A stretch of 64,000 nucleotides of DNA from Neobacillus sp. Marseille-Q6967 (lineage in GTDB: Bacteria; Bacillota; Bacilli; Bacillales; Cytobacillaceae): the NCBI RefSeq assembly GCF_946151075.1, contig NZ_CAMGZB010000001.1, positions 1,092,001-1,156,000 on the forward strand. Reading direction: 5' to 3'. Positions 8,028-15,958 of the stretch are shown here, one piece after another (positions within the stretch are counted from its first letter, which is position 1; each line of letters begins with the position of its first letter). A model generated the notes under the pieces. The model was not told the DNA's origin. It saw only the letters and a program-made list of their open reading frames with translations, and ran no database searches. The position numbers and the translations under genes are program-made.

Positions 8028-8699
8028 TTACTTATCATAGAAATTATAGAGATATTCCCATTTTTCGGAGCCCGTCAACTCTTTTTGAGATAACTCTAAG
8101 CCCCCTCCCAGGAATACAGTTTCCCCCCGAATGGCAACTACCATAGCTTCAAATAATACATCGTTATCCTTCTTTTTGTATACGTCTCCTATTGTTGGTA
8201 ACATTTCATCATTTGCCTTAGATAAATTGTTGAAATCAATGGTCTGTAAATTATCTGCTTCAACATTTTCAATATGTTGATAATCAATAGGATGGTTGCC
8301 ATTGCTACGACCGGGCACCATTAATAAATATTCATTATGCTTAATTCCGTGAGAATTACTTGTAATGACTCCTTGTTTATCAACTGTTTCTACAACATCA
8401 ATTTCATTTAAGGAATAAGTATCTAGGGAATCGGGCATTGGATTGTGAATTAAAATATAATCTCCTACTTCAGCCTTTCGATCATTTCTAAGCGTATAAG
8501 CCTTGTGATTGAAAATAAAACTGTCAAGTTCCCTTGGTTTGTATCTTTCCACTTGTGCAGCTGTAGTTAAATGCTGTGTTAAATCTCTTAGTTTCATTAG
8601 ATGGACAGATTGTTTATACATTGGTTTTACTCCATATACCCTGTGTAACAAATTGTTATAATATACAAATTGTCCTTTTCTTACTTGATATAGTTTCAC
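8028..8699 (-). CDS. Conserved-looking protein of unknown function
   Basis: A 223-residue soluble protein that I do not recognise. It begins VKLYQVRKGQFVYYNNLLHRVY and contains AEVGDYILIHNPMPDSLDTYSLNEID, suggesting small beta-barrel modules; the C-terminal half (IGDVYKKKDNDVLFEAMVVAIRGETVFLGGG) could be a second such module. No signal peptide or membrane segment. The GTG at 8699 has AAAGGAG at good spacing, whereas the upstream TTG (8717) overlaps that site. It is transcribed towards the BCCT transporter and lies inside the rlmH-repeat-bounded region. Confidence 0.7.
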   Translation of the reverse strand: MKLYQVRKGQFVYYNNLLHRVYGVKPMYKQSVHLMKLRDLTQHLTTAAQVERYKPRELDSFIFNHKAYTLRNDRKAEVGDYILIHNPMPDSLDTYSLNEIDVVETVDKQGVITSNSHGIKHNEYLLMVPGRSNGNHPIDYQHIENVEADNLQTIDFNNLSKANDEMLPTIGDVYKKKDNDVLFEAMVVAIRGETVFLGGGLELSQKELTGSEKWEYLYNFYDK

Positions 8700-8880
8700 G
8701 AATAGGGCTCCTTTCAATCTATACGTATAATAATCAAATAATGATTGTAAAATAATGGACAGTAAATCAGAGACATCATCCTTTTTTCTTTGGTATTTTT
8801 AGGATGCCTTATTTTTCAAAAAACATGTTTAGAGGAGGTGGTGTAAGGCTAGTCGAATGTTTTCTTATAATAGGGGGTGC

Positions 8881-8901
8881 GGTGAACCTTACCATAAATA
8901 A
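8881..8901 (+). repeat. rlmH 3'-end attachment-like site, copy 3
   Basis: Again reads GEPYHK-stop in one frame, with synonymous codons only (CCTTACCATAAATAA). The flanks differ from the native gene. Not part of any ORF here. Confidence 0.7.
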
Positions 8902-8945
8902 ATGAGTTTTTTGAAAATCAATATTAAAAGAGGAAGTGAGCTTAA

Positions 8946-9302
8946 GTGATAAACATAACAATTCCAAAAGCTGATGTTACAATTACCAAAAAGGATAACC
9001 CGGAGCTAAGTAATATTTACGGATTTACAGATTTTCACCTTATCTCTAGAGATAAGGGTGGTATTTTTATGTTTTACAACAATAATGAGGAACTATTGTT
9101 CGTAGGTAAAGCTAGGAAGTTAAGACAACGAATTAAAAAACATTTTGAGGATACTGTATCCCCTATTAAAATGCACAGGGATGAAGTTACTAAAATTGCT
9201 GTTTGTATAGTTGAAGACCCTGTACATAGAGAAATTTATGAAACCTATGCTATTAATGAACTAAAGGCAAAGTACAATATAGATAAAGTTTTTTTTCGCT
9301 AA
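8946..9302 (+). CDS. GIY-YIG-like endonuclease-domain protein
   Basis: A 118-residue protein whose core resembles the GIY-YIG nuclease domain: GGIFMFYNNNEELLFVGKARKLRQRIKKHF in place of G-I-Y...Y-I-G-K...L..R...H, and a later glutamate in EIYETYAINELKAKYN that matches the metal-binding Glu. The canonical tyrosines are altered (IFMF, LLFVG), so activity is uncertain. The GTG at 8946 follows AGAGGAAGTGAG. It is the only gene between rlmH-end copies 3 and 4, giving a 0.44-kb one-gene segment. Related small proteins are often labelled UvrC-N-like. Confidence 0.75.
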   Translation: MINITIPKADVTITKKDNPELSNIYGFTDFHLISRDKGGIFMFYNNNEELLFVGKARKLRQRIKKHFEDTVSPIKMHRDEVTKIAVCIVEDPVHREIYETYAINELKAKYNIDKVFFR

Positions 9303-9323
9303 AAACGCATTTAGACCTATTAC

Positions 9324-9353
9324 GGAGAACCTTACCATAAATAACGGCATTAA
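9324..9353 (+). repeat. rlmH 3'-end attachment-like site, copy 4
   Basis: Reads GEPYHK-stop at 9324-9344, followed by CGGC as in the native context (CGAC). It is nearly identical to copy 3 in the core and marks the right end of the repeat-bounded region. Confidence 0.72.
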
Positions 9354-9383
9354 TTTGTTGTCACTTAGGGGGGGCTTTTCATA

Positions 9384-9416
9384 AAAAAATAAGTGGGGGT
9401 CAGGCCCCCACTTTTA
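9384..9416 (-). terminator. Terminator overlapping the TauE-like gene stop
   Basis: AAGTGGGGG (9391-9399) pairs with CCCCCACTT (9405-9413), followed on the minus strand by TATTTTTTTAT. The stop codon TGA (9402-9400) of the upstream gene forms part of the hairpin loop. Confidence 0.88.
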
Positions 9417-10176
9417 GCATAACCAGCATATAAACGGAAGATAGGATGGTTATGATTGCAATTATTATTTTTAAATGGTGAATCGGTACCTTATTGGCAA
9501 GGCGTGCACCAGTGATAATCCCTATAATGGTGCCGAGTAAACTAGCCATAATTAACTGTGAGGTGGTATTCATATTGGCATGGGAAAAGTATCCGAATAT
9601 GGATGGAATCGCGATGACTACGGAGTTTAAAAGACTTACCCCTACTGCGACCCGAATATGAATACCGAGGCTAACGAGTAACGGAACTAATAAAATCGGA
9701 CCGCCTGCTCCGGTTAAGGCACAAATGACTGCTGTAATAAATCCAAGCAGAATAACGATGAAAGAATGATTCAATATCGTTGATCGGTTGATTATCGTAT
9801 TCTCATTGTTTTTCTTAAGTAGAATAGATAATCCAGCTAGCAGAACAAATAGATAAAGTAGAAGCTTTGCCAGGAAATCAGAAATTAACACATTGATTTG
9901 TACTCCCAAAAACGCACCAGGAAGGCTGCCGATACTCAAAAAAATGGCTAGTTTTAAATCCATGTTTTTTGATTTCCAATAGGAGTAGGCTCCAATAATG
10001 CCCGAAACAGCAAAGGATAAGAAACTTAAAGCAAGGGAATCATGTACGGGCATATCTAAAAAACCTACGTAAATTAAAGGAAGAAGAAATCCCGAAATTC
10101 CTGACACTCCTAATAAGACGCCAATAATCAAATTGGAGCATAGGACAATACCAAAAAGAAATAAAGATGTGAACAT
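9400..10176 (-). CDS. TauE/SafE-family membrane permease
   Basis: A 258-residue protein with about eight hydrophobic helices in two similar halves, including GVSGISGFLLPLIYVGFL in the first half and the second-half motif ALTGAGGPILLVPLLVSLGI, characteristic of TauE/SafE (sulfite or organosulfonate export family). Substrate is unknown and family members are diverse. It follows the amidohydrolase gene by 46 bp in the same direction, so it may be the last gene of the purine-riboswitch operon. The stop codon lies within the terminator hairpin. Confidence 0.85.
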   Translation of the reverse strand: MFTSLFLFGIVLCSNLIIGVLLGVSGISGFLLPLIYVGFLDMPVHDSLALSFLSFAVSGIIGAYSYWKSKNMDLKLAIFLSIGSLPGAFLGVQINVLISDFLAKLLLYLFVLLAGLSILLKKNNENTIINRSTILNHSFIVILLGFITAVICALTGAGGPILLVPLLVSLGIHIRVAVGVSLLNSVVIAIPSIFGYFSHANMNTTSQLIMASLLGTIIGIITGARLANKVPIHHLKIIIAIITILSSVYMLVMLKVGA

Positions 10177-10222
10177 TTATCAGACCTCAATTTATCTTAA
10201 CACCAGAAGGATGAATGAAGGG

Positions 10223-11572
10223 TTATATGTTTGCTCGAATAGAAAGTTCCTTCATTGCAAGCTTACTTTCATATTTTATTTTTTCCTCATCCAGTGTAAG
10301 AACTTCTCTGTTTTTCATTACGATTTTACCATCGACAATACAATCAGTTACGTCGTTGCTGTTAACGGATTCGATCAGTGTGTTTAATAAGTTATGTGTA
10401 GGATAAATATGGGGCTGATCGATGTTAATCAAGATCATGTCCGCTTTCTTACCCACTTCTAGTGTTCCTAACTGATGCTCTCGCAACATTGCTTTAGCGC
10501 CGCCTGCTGTTGCCATTTCTAAGATGTTTTTTGAAGGCATGACAACGGGGTCAAAAATAGGTACACCCCAAAAAGCTCGCATTAAAGATTTAAACACTTT
10601 CATCTGATCAAATAAACTTAATCCGGAGTGACCGGCCCCATCTGTTCCAAATCCAACGCCTATTCCTTTTTGCATCAAACTAGGTGTTTTCGGAATTCCT
10701 TTTCCTGAATTACTAATTGGACAGTGAACAATTTTACTATTATACGTTTTGATAATATCCATTTCATTTTCAGAAAGCAGAATACTATGTGCACCCAAGA
10801 AATTTTCATCTAGGACACCTATGCTCTCAAGATATTCATACGGGCGCATTTTGAAGTTTTCCAAACAGTAACTAATTTCATTTGGATATTCGTTCATATG
10901 GGATTGTACACGCGTAGAACATTCTTTTGCTGTTTCAAAAACCTTCTTTATTAAATCTGGTGAACAAGTAATGATCGATCTGAGTGAAAACCAAACATCT
11001 AGTCTCCCATCACCGGTTCCATGAAAATCGTTATACAATTGCCGATTTTTACGAATATTTTCCTCGGTACTCGATTTCATTGTATCAGGAATATCCCTGC
11101 CGCTGTCCATAGTAGAACAAGTAATAACCCCTCGCAGACCTGATTCCAACACAGATTCAGCTACCTTATGCATATGTCTTCCACCGGCATCGATGAAGGC
11201 TGTTGTTCCAGACTTAATCATCTCAAGACAGCTTAATTGAGAGCTGATATAGACATCTTTTTCTTGGAGGTTACTTTCAAATGGAACCATAATGCGTGTC
11301 CAGATCATCGGGTATTCGTCGGCAATTCTTCCGCGCAGTAGCTGTTGACAAGTGTGGGTATGGGCATCAATCAAGCCAGGCATTACTAATTTGCCATTCC
11401 CATTTAATGTTTCACGTGATTGGTAAATATCAGAAAGTAAGTCAGCACTGCCGATATCGATGATATTGTTGTTTTTTATCACAACAGATTGGTCATCTAT
11501 TACGTTAAAATCAGGGGTTAAGATCGAACAGTTTTTTATTATTAAATCAGCGTTATACTCTCTATTTTCCAT
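10223..11572 (-). CDS. Amidohydrolase, deaminase/chlorohydrolase type (SsnA/AtzA-like)
   Basis: About 449 residues with the metal ligands of the COG0402 amidohydrolases: HxH in DAHTHTCQQLLRGR, His in QSHMNEYP, His in GAHSILLSENE and Asp in GTDGAGHSG. Members hydrolyse C-N or C-Cl bonds on purine-like or triazine rings (guanine deaminase, 8-oxoguanine deaminase, AtzA). It is downstream of a guanine-class riboswitch, so a purine or related heterocycle is the likely substrate; this is inference. The ATG at 11572 has a GGAGGAG site 6 nt upstream, and the 20 in-frame codons before it are rejected. Confidence 0.85.
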   Translation of the reverse strand: MENREYNADLIIKNCSILTPDFNVIDDQSVVIKNNNIIDIGSADLLSDIYQSRETLNGNGKLVMPGLIDAHTHTCQQLLRGRIADEYPMIWTRIMVPFESNLQEKDVYISSQLSCLEMIKSGTTAFIDAGGRHMHKVAESVLESGLRGVITCSTMDSGRDIPDTMKSSTEENIRKNRQLYNDFHGTGDGRLDVWFSLRSIITCSPDLIKKVFETAKECSTRVQSHMNEYPNEISYCLENFKMRPYEYLESIGVLDENFLGAHSILLSENEMDIIKTYNSKIVHCPISNSGKGIPKTPSLMQKGIGVGFGTDGAGHSGLSLFDQMKVFKSLMRAFWGVPIFDPVVMPSKNILEMATAGGAKAMLREHQLGTLEVGKKADMILINIDQPHIYPTHNLLNTLIESVNSNDVTDCIVDGKIVMKNREVLTLDEEKIKYESKLAMKELSIRANI

Positions 11573-11589
11573 GAAGACTCCTCCGTAGA

Positions 11590-11630
11590 TGACGAAAATA
11601 GAAACAGGGGGGGTGCCCCCGCCCTGTCTC
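11590..11630 (-). terminator. Intra-operon hairpin, possible attenuator
   Basis: GC-rich inverted repeat ACAGGG (11604-11609) / CCCTGT (11622-11627) with extra G-C pairs inside, followed on the minus strand by TTTCTATTTT. It sits between the small membrane protein gene and the amidohydrolase gene and may lower expression of downstream genes. Confidence 0.6.
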
Positions 11631-11644
11631 ATTTTATTTTTGAA

Positions 11645-12097
11645 TTATTCTACCGCATTCGTTAAGTTCAAGAATACCTCAGCAAAAATGGCTTGTACAA
11701 GGAATGTACCTGTAAAAACTAAGAGTGCCACGATTACCATTTTCCAGCTTTGGCTGATAAAAGTTTTAAAGTTAAGACCAATTCCAGCAAGGGTACCAAC
11801 GATCGTAATGGGAGCCATAAAGGATATTTTGGCTGTGTAATCAATGATAGGCTGAGCGAAGGGTGAAATCGGACTTGCCACAAGCACCCCAGTAAGAACA
11901 ACGTAAACAATGGCAGGAATTTTTAACGGAATTAATTTTCCCAATAATATACCAATGAATGCTATTGCAGATAGAATCAGAACACCAGGGATGGAATCTG
12001 CAATGGACATATGATTTCCAATAAGGTTAGCTATAAGGGTTGTAAGAACTGATGTCAGTAAAAGAGAAACGGTCCAATCACGCATATTCATTGCCAT
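11645..12097 (-). CDS. Small multi-helix membrane protein paired with DUF3100
   Basis: About 150 residues with four to five hydrophobic segments (for example LTSVLTTLIANLIG, GVLILSAIAFIGILLG, IVYVVLTGVLVASP, VALLVFTGTFLVQAIF). Not recognised beyond membrane topology. The DUF3100 stop (12101-12099) is followed after one base by this ATG (12097), so the two are translationally coupled and may form one transporter. The GTG at 12106 is less likely because AGGTGAG then overlaps it. Substrate inferred only from the guanine riboswitch upstream. Confidence 0.75.
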   Translation of the reverse strand: MAMNMRDWTVSLLLTSVLTTLIANLIGNHMSIADSIPGVLILSAIAFIGILLGKLIPLKIPAIVYVVLTGVLVASPISPFAQPIIDYTAKISFMAPITIVGTLAGIGLNFKTFISQSWKMVIVALLVFTGTFLVQAIFAEVFLNLTNAVE

Positions 12098-12098
12098 A

Positions 12099-12959
12099 TC
12101 AACCACTCACCTTCATCGTTTTGATTTGTTCGGCACCCCGTGTATGTTTCGGGCTGATTCTTGGCTCTAGCCAGTAATACATTTTCTTAGTAATAGGAAG
12201 TGAAATGAATAAAGTAAAGTAGATTCCAACAATTGCAGCCAACATATCACTTGCGCCGGCCAGCATAATGATCTGGTCAGCATATTCAGGGTAGATTGTT
12301 GCCAGGGTGCTGGATGCAGCCGCCATCATCACACCACTGCCAATCCCGCAAGCCATAGCCAGTGCTAAAGGGTGAAAAATATCAGTAGCTGCTACAATAC
12401 TTGCCAAAAATCCAATATATATCGTACCAATTAAAAAGCCGATGATGTAAATGGAAAGCGCTCCGCGCGCTTCAGGAGAATCGGCTCCGTATAGATGGCA
12501 AATCAATCCGTAATCTTTATCCCGGCATGTAGAGCTTGTTGCACCAATAGCTTCTTTTTTGATTCCCAGCATTAAGGCAACCGGCAAGGCTAGAAAAATC
12601 GTTCCGACATGGCCGAGTTCTTGGAAAGCTAAGGCTGGTCCTACATCCACTAGCTTTGGAAGATTGGAACCGGCAAGTACTCCTATTTTGGCCATAAAAG
12701 GTGTAATGGCGACGAGAACAAGCGATGAGGCTTTTTTGGATTCCTTTTCTTTAAAAAATCCAAGAATATCACGTCCAAGTAAGACACTGATGACGATAGC
12801 AAAGAGCATTGGATAAATAATAATTAAAGCAGAACCTACTTGGATTTTTTTCATTCCAATCAGTTCAGCAATGAGAACGATAACGAGGGCTGCTAAATAT
12901 AAACGGTAATTCTCTTTGATGTTCTTCCATAGTGATGGATGTTGTTCTGTATTTTTCAT
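12099..12959 (-). CDS. DUF3100-family membrane protein, putative transporter
   Basis: A 286-residue protein with eight or more hydrophobic helices and the segments FQELGHVGTIFLALP and KKEAIGATSSTCRDKDYG, which I recall as typical of DUF3100. The family has no assigned function. It is the first gene after a guanine-class riboswitch with an intrinsic terminator, and is followed by a coupled small membrane protein and a deaminase-like amidohydrolase. That makes uptake of a purine or related base the best hypothesis. No signal peptide; the C-terminus is basic and probably cytoplasmic. Confidence 0.78.
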   Translation of the reverse strand: MKNTEQHPSLWKNIKENYRLYLAALVIVLIAELIGMKKIQVGSALIIIYPMLFAIVISVLLGRDILGFFKEKESKKASSLVLVAITPFMAKIGVLAGSNLPKLVDVGPALAFQELGHVGTIFLALPVALMLGIKKEAIGATSSTCRDKDYGLICHLYGADSPEARGALSIYIIGFLIGTIYIGFLASIVAATDIFHPLALAMACGIGSGVMMAAASSTLATIYPEYADQIIMLAGASDMLAAIVGIYFTLFISLPITKKMYYWLEPRISPKHTRGAEQIKTMKVSG

Positions 12960-13015
12960 TCTCTTTTTCCTCTCCTGTTGATTTTGTCTTTTTAAAATAA
13001 TTCGTATAAAAGTGA

Positions 13016-13053
13016 ATGAAAAAAAGAAAACTCTAGTTAATTAACTAGAGTTT
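13016..13053 (-). terminator. Riboswitch-controlled terminator
   Basis: Perfect palindrome of two 13-nt arms, CTCTAGTTAA centre at 13031-13050, with the T-run TTTTCTTTTTTT on the minus strand. Just upstream on the transcript, GTCAAACT is fully complementary to AGTTTGAC in the 3' part of the aptamer, giving a competing antiterminator. Confidence 0.88.
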
Positions 13054-13135
13054 GACATACAGAAAAAACAAAAAACGAGGGATCGTCTATATACAGCACT
13101 TGATTCAGTGCAATGACTTTCCGTTTTCTGTTATT

Positions 13136-13205
13136 CCCCATAGTCAAACTATTTACGGTAGTTTGGTAGAGACTTTTGGACCTTATTTCCAAATTTATAC
13201 GAAGA
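13136..13205 (-). ncRNA. Purine riboswitch aptamer, guanine class
   Basis: Read on the minus strand, the conserved elements of the xpt-type aptamer are present in order: GTATAAA (P1/J1-2), a P2 stem capped by AATAAGG, the J2/3 segment AGTCTCTACC, a P3 stem with the loop around CCGTAAA, and GACTATGG closing P1. The pyrimidine that sets specificity is C (GAC rather than GAT), so guanine or hypoxanthine is expected rather than adenine. J2/3 has C where U48 usually is, a position that is flipped out and tolerant. With the terminator at 13016-13053 it should turn transcription off when ligand binds. Confidence 0.9.
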
Positions 13206-13210
13206 ATTAA

Positions 13211-13254
13211 AAAGACGAATATTAAGTTTTTTTATTGATATAATGTTCGTGTGT
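13211..13254 (-). promoter_or_regulatory. Possible PurR operator (two inverted PurBox-like sites)
   Basis: Sequences matching 10 of 13 positions of the Bacillus PurBox (AWWWCCGAACWWT) lie at 13211-13223 (plus strand, core CGAATATT) and at 13242-13254 (minus strand, core CGAACATT), facing each other 18 bp apart. An overlapping inverted repeat TTGATATA/TATATCAA spans 13235-13261. Combined PurR and guanine-riboswitch control is known for B. subtilis xpt-pbuX and pbuG. Confidence 0.45.
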
Positions 13255-13378
13255 ATATCAATTTACATCATTTTTTTTTGGATGTCAAAGGTTTTTTACA
13301 TCCCTTTACGAAATATGCTTAGAGTAATGATGGCTATAAAGTTTTAGACTAAATTATACGTACTTTGTTAAATATAAA

Positions 13379-13416
13379 AGAAATCAGGAAATCGACGACG
13401 ATTTCCTGATTTTTTA
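13379..13416 (-). terminator. Terminator of the L,D-transpeptidase gene
   Basis: AAATCAGGAAATCG (13381-13394) pairs with CGATTTCCTGATTT (13399-13412) around a short loop. T-rich tracts on both strands suggest bidirectional action. Confidence 0.88.
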
Positions 13417-13421
13417 ATTCC

Positions 13422-14867
13422 CTAATATACAACAACTGGCTGGTAGACTTCTAGATTATCATAGACGGCTTTCATTACATTAGGAGGTACGTTGACACAT
13501 CCACCCGATCCTGCAGTAAGATAGGCGCTGCCTCCCCAGTTTGTTCGCCAGCTTGCGTCGTGGAAACCTTGTCCGCTGTTTGTAAAAGGTGCCCAATAAT
13601 CGACCCCTACGGAATAATCGGCTTTACCGACCGCACTTCCCTTTAGTGTGTAGGGTGTTCGTTTAAAGAGGATATACCATACTCCTGGAGATGTATCTTC
13701 ACCTGTACTATGTTTTCCGGTAACCACGTTCGTTGTTAGTACTAATTGTCCATTTTTGTATAGCCAAATACGCTGTTCTGCAATGGAAACTTCAGCATAC
13801 GTATCACCAATGCCATTGTTTGTCGTCGTTTCATAGCCATAGCCCTCATTGCTCCAGCCATTTCCGTAAATATTTGAAGCAGAAATTGACTTCTCTCCTT
13901 TTTCAAATGCAGCTTGAATCTGTGCTGTTTCTTTCTCTACATCGAGTGCCCAGCCATAGCCTTGTCCTTTAACCGATATGACTGCACCTGAATGGGTCGT
14001 AAACGTAAAATCTTTACCCAAAGTCGATTGAGAGTCATTAATTTCAGCAATTTTATTTTTTATGTTGGCTGGGTCTATCGAAATTTTCAAATCTGCTGAT
14101 AGAGAGGCATTTTTAATGAGTTCGCTTCCCTTTAATAGATACACTTTATCTTGTACCTTATATTGAACGGTATGCTGAAGGATTTCCTGCAGCTTTTTTT
14201 CTTCGTTTTTTACTATTTCACTGTCTTCCTTGATTGCACTCAAGATTATAGGGTCCAGACGGATTTCACTAGTATATCCCTGCTTTTCGTATGCCATTAA
14301 AAGACCGCTGACATCATATTGCGTACCATCTATACTTTTTGAGATGACTATTTTTCCTTGTTCCAGAGAGGCATGTGCATTAACAGGAGCTTTAAGATTC
14401 TGATTCATGGAGATGAGTTTTTGTTCGAGTTCTTGTTTCAGCACTTTGCTGCGATATTGGTTCGGATTGCTCGGCATTAAGGTAAAATTCTTTTCCTTAA
14501 AAGAAGGAAAGAATGACCGCTGGCTTTTTAATAGTTTTTTGACTCCTGGGAGGTCATCTTTTGTAAATCCCATCTGCGTATCTTTTCCATCTAAAATTCG
14601 CTGTTTTCCTATATACACCTCGTTTTTTAAAACAAATGTTTGTAACTTTTTTAGCGCTTGGTCAGCAGTCAGGCCACTAACTTCTACGCCATTAATCTTA
14701 CTATTTGCATTAAAGTGAGATGCTTGATAATAATTCATGGCCACCAATACAAGTGTAATTATAATCATGATACCTATACTGATAAGCTTCCAATTCTTAA
14801 ACCATTTAACTGATGTTTTAACTGAGTAATTATTTCCCTCAACAATTTGTTCTACGGCATTTCCCAT
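13422..14867 (-). CDS. L,D-transpeptidase (YkuD domain) with membrane anchor
   Basis: About 481 residues: one N-terminal membrane helix (near 25-45), a long extracytoplasmic region with two peptidoglycan-binding-type modules (SKINGVEVSGLTADQALKKL pattern), and a C-terminal YkuD catalytic domain. The active-site signature is present as GFHDASW followed by AGSGGCVNVPP, with the catalytic cysteine in SGGC. Enzymes of this class make 3-3 crosslinks in peptidoglycan or attach proteins to it. ATG at 14867 is preferred because GGGGGA lies at normal distance; a weaker start is at 14894. Monocistronic with its own terminator. Confidence 0.92.
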   Translation of the reverse strand: MGNAVEQIVEGNNYSVKTSVKWFKNWKLISIGIMIIITLVLVAMNYYQASHFNANSKINGVEVSGLTADQALKKLQTFVLKNEVYIGKQRILDGKDTQMGFTKDDLPGVKKLLKSQRSFFPSFKEKNFTLMPSNPNQYRSKVLKQELEQKLISMNQNLKAPVNAHASLEQGKIVISKSIDGTQYDVSGLLMAYEKQGYTSEIRLDPIILSAIKEDSEIVKNEEKKLQEILQHTVQYKVQDKVYLLKGSELIKNASLSADLKISIDPANIKNKIAEINDSQSTLGKDFTFTTHSGAVISVKGQGYGWALDVEKETAQIQAAFEKGEKSISASNIYGNGWSNEGYGYETTTNNGIGDTYAEVSIAEQRIWLYKNGQLVLTTNVVTGKHSTGEDTSPGVWYILFKRTPYTLKGSAVGKADYSVGVDYWAPFTNSGQGFHDASWRTNWGGSAYLTAGSGGCVNVPPNVMKAVYDNLEVYQPVVVY

Positions 14868-15082
14868 AAATGTTTCCCCCACGTACTTCGACATTACTAG
14901 AATTTAGTCTTTTTACAAAGTTTACAATTACTTTACTTTATTCTTAAACTTTCACTACAATTCTACAAGAAGGATACCATAAACTTTGTCGATATTTGGA
15001 AGTTTTCGAAGTTTTATATGTTTAATTTTTTGTTATGAGTTAACATGAAGCAATTAGAGGAGAATAGATGAGCAGTTTTATC

Positions 15083-15958
15083 TTAACTTTTACTAAAATA
15101 ATGTGGATATAAGTTTTTATGATTATAAATCCATTCCTTCATTTCTAGTATCATTTGTTCATAACTAGGCACTTTAAATGAAAAATCATTTCTGTTATTA
15201 TGCAAAGTCTTATCGATACGGACTGAATCATAGGGGAAAATATTAATTTCATTTGTTCTAAATTTTTCATTGAATAATTTTAATAATTCCATCTTACTTA
15301 TAGGAATATTGTTGGTAAGATGATATAGTCCAGTTATTCCTTCAAATGCAGCTTTTTCCATTGCTTTTGCTAAAGTTAATGTAGTAACACCTGTCCAAAT
15401 TGCCCCTGTATAACCATTAATGTTTCCTTTTTGTTTCATAAACCAATTAAATAAACCAATTCCATCTTTACTCATATCTGGACCTATAATAGAATTTCGA
15501 AAGGTTAAATTCTTGTTATCATTAATTTCGCCTAAGGCTTTTGTTCGATCATAGAAGGTTTTACCGTCGGGAAAACTTTTTTCGGAATAAGGTGCTGATA
15601 ATCCAGAGAAAACACAATCAGTACTCATATGAATTAACCTGGTATGAGTGTTTTTTAATAGTTCGACTATTAAGTGCGGTAAATAGCTATTTAGATAAAC
15701 AGCTTTTGATGGCTCTCTGTCACATGCTTCGTTTAAAAGACCTATACAATTTATAATAACATCATAGTTTTTTAACAAGATTCTTTTTAATAAGGGGGAA
15801 TTCATAATGTCACCAGTGATGTTCTCACAAAAAGGGAATGATGTCCTTGAAAAAGCAGTTACCTCATGACCTTTCTCATGTAAATATAATGAGATGGTGT
15901 GACCTGCCATTCCAGTAGCACCGAGTACTAAAAATTTCACTTTCTTACTCCTTTCCAT
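15083..15958 (-). CDS. SDR sugar-nucleotide reductase (RmlD-like)
   Basis: A 291-residue Rossmann protein with the nucleotide-binding motif GATGMAGH near the N-terminus, the serine of STDCVF, and YSEKSFPDGKTFYDRTKALGE containing the YxxxK catalytic pair (YDRTK). It belongs with dTDP-4-dehydrorhamnose reductase-like proteins. It overlaps the CapE/FnlA-like dehydratase by 22 bp, which suggests they act in sequence: dehydratase or epimerase first, then reduction of the 4-keto sugar, as CapE and CapF do. It lacks the C-terminal cupin of CapF, so the product may not be N-acetyl-fucosamine. Confidence 0.82.
   Translation of the reverse strand: MERSKKVKFLVLGATGMAGHTISLYLHEKGHEVTAFSRTSFPFCENITGDIMNSPLLKRILLKNYDVIINCIGLLNEACDREPSKAVYLNSYLPHLIVELLKNTHTRLIHMSTDCVFSGLSAPYSEKSFPDGKTFYDRTKALGEINDNKNLTFRNSIIGPDMSKDGIGLFNWFMKQKGNINGYTGAIWTGVTTLTLAKAMEKAAFEGITGLYHLTNNIPISKMELLKLFNEKFRTNEINIFPYDSVRIDKTLHNNRNDFSFKVPSYEQMILEMKEWIYNHKNLYPHYFSKS

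Noticed and set aside
8027..8038. Inverted copy of the rlmH-end core (TTACTTATCATA)
   Set aside because: It is the stop region of the 8028-8699 gene and matches only about 11 bp, so chance is a sufficient explanation.
11408..11423. Second parS site (TGTTTCACGTGATTGG) inside the amidohydrolase gene
   Set aside because: Only the left 12 of 16 bases fit the consensus, and it lies in a coding sequence.
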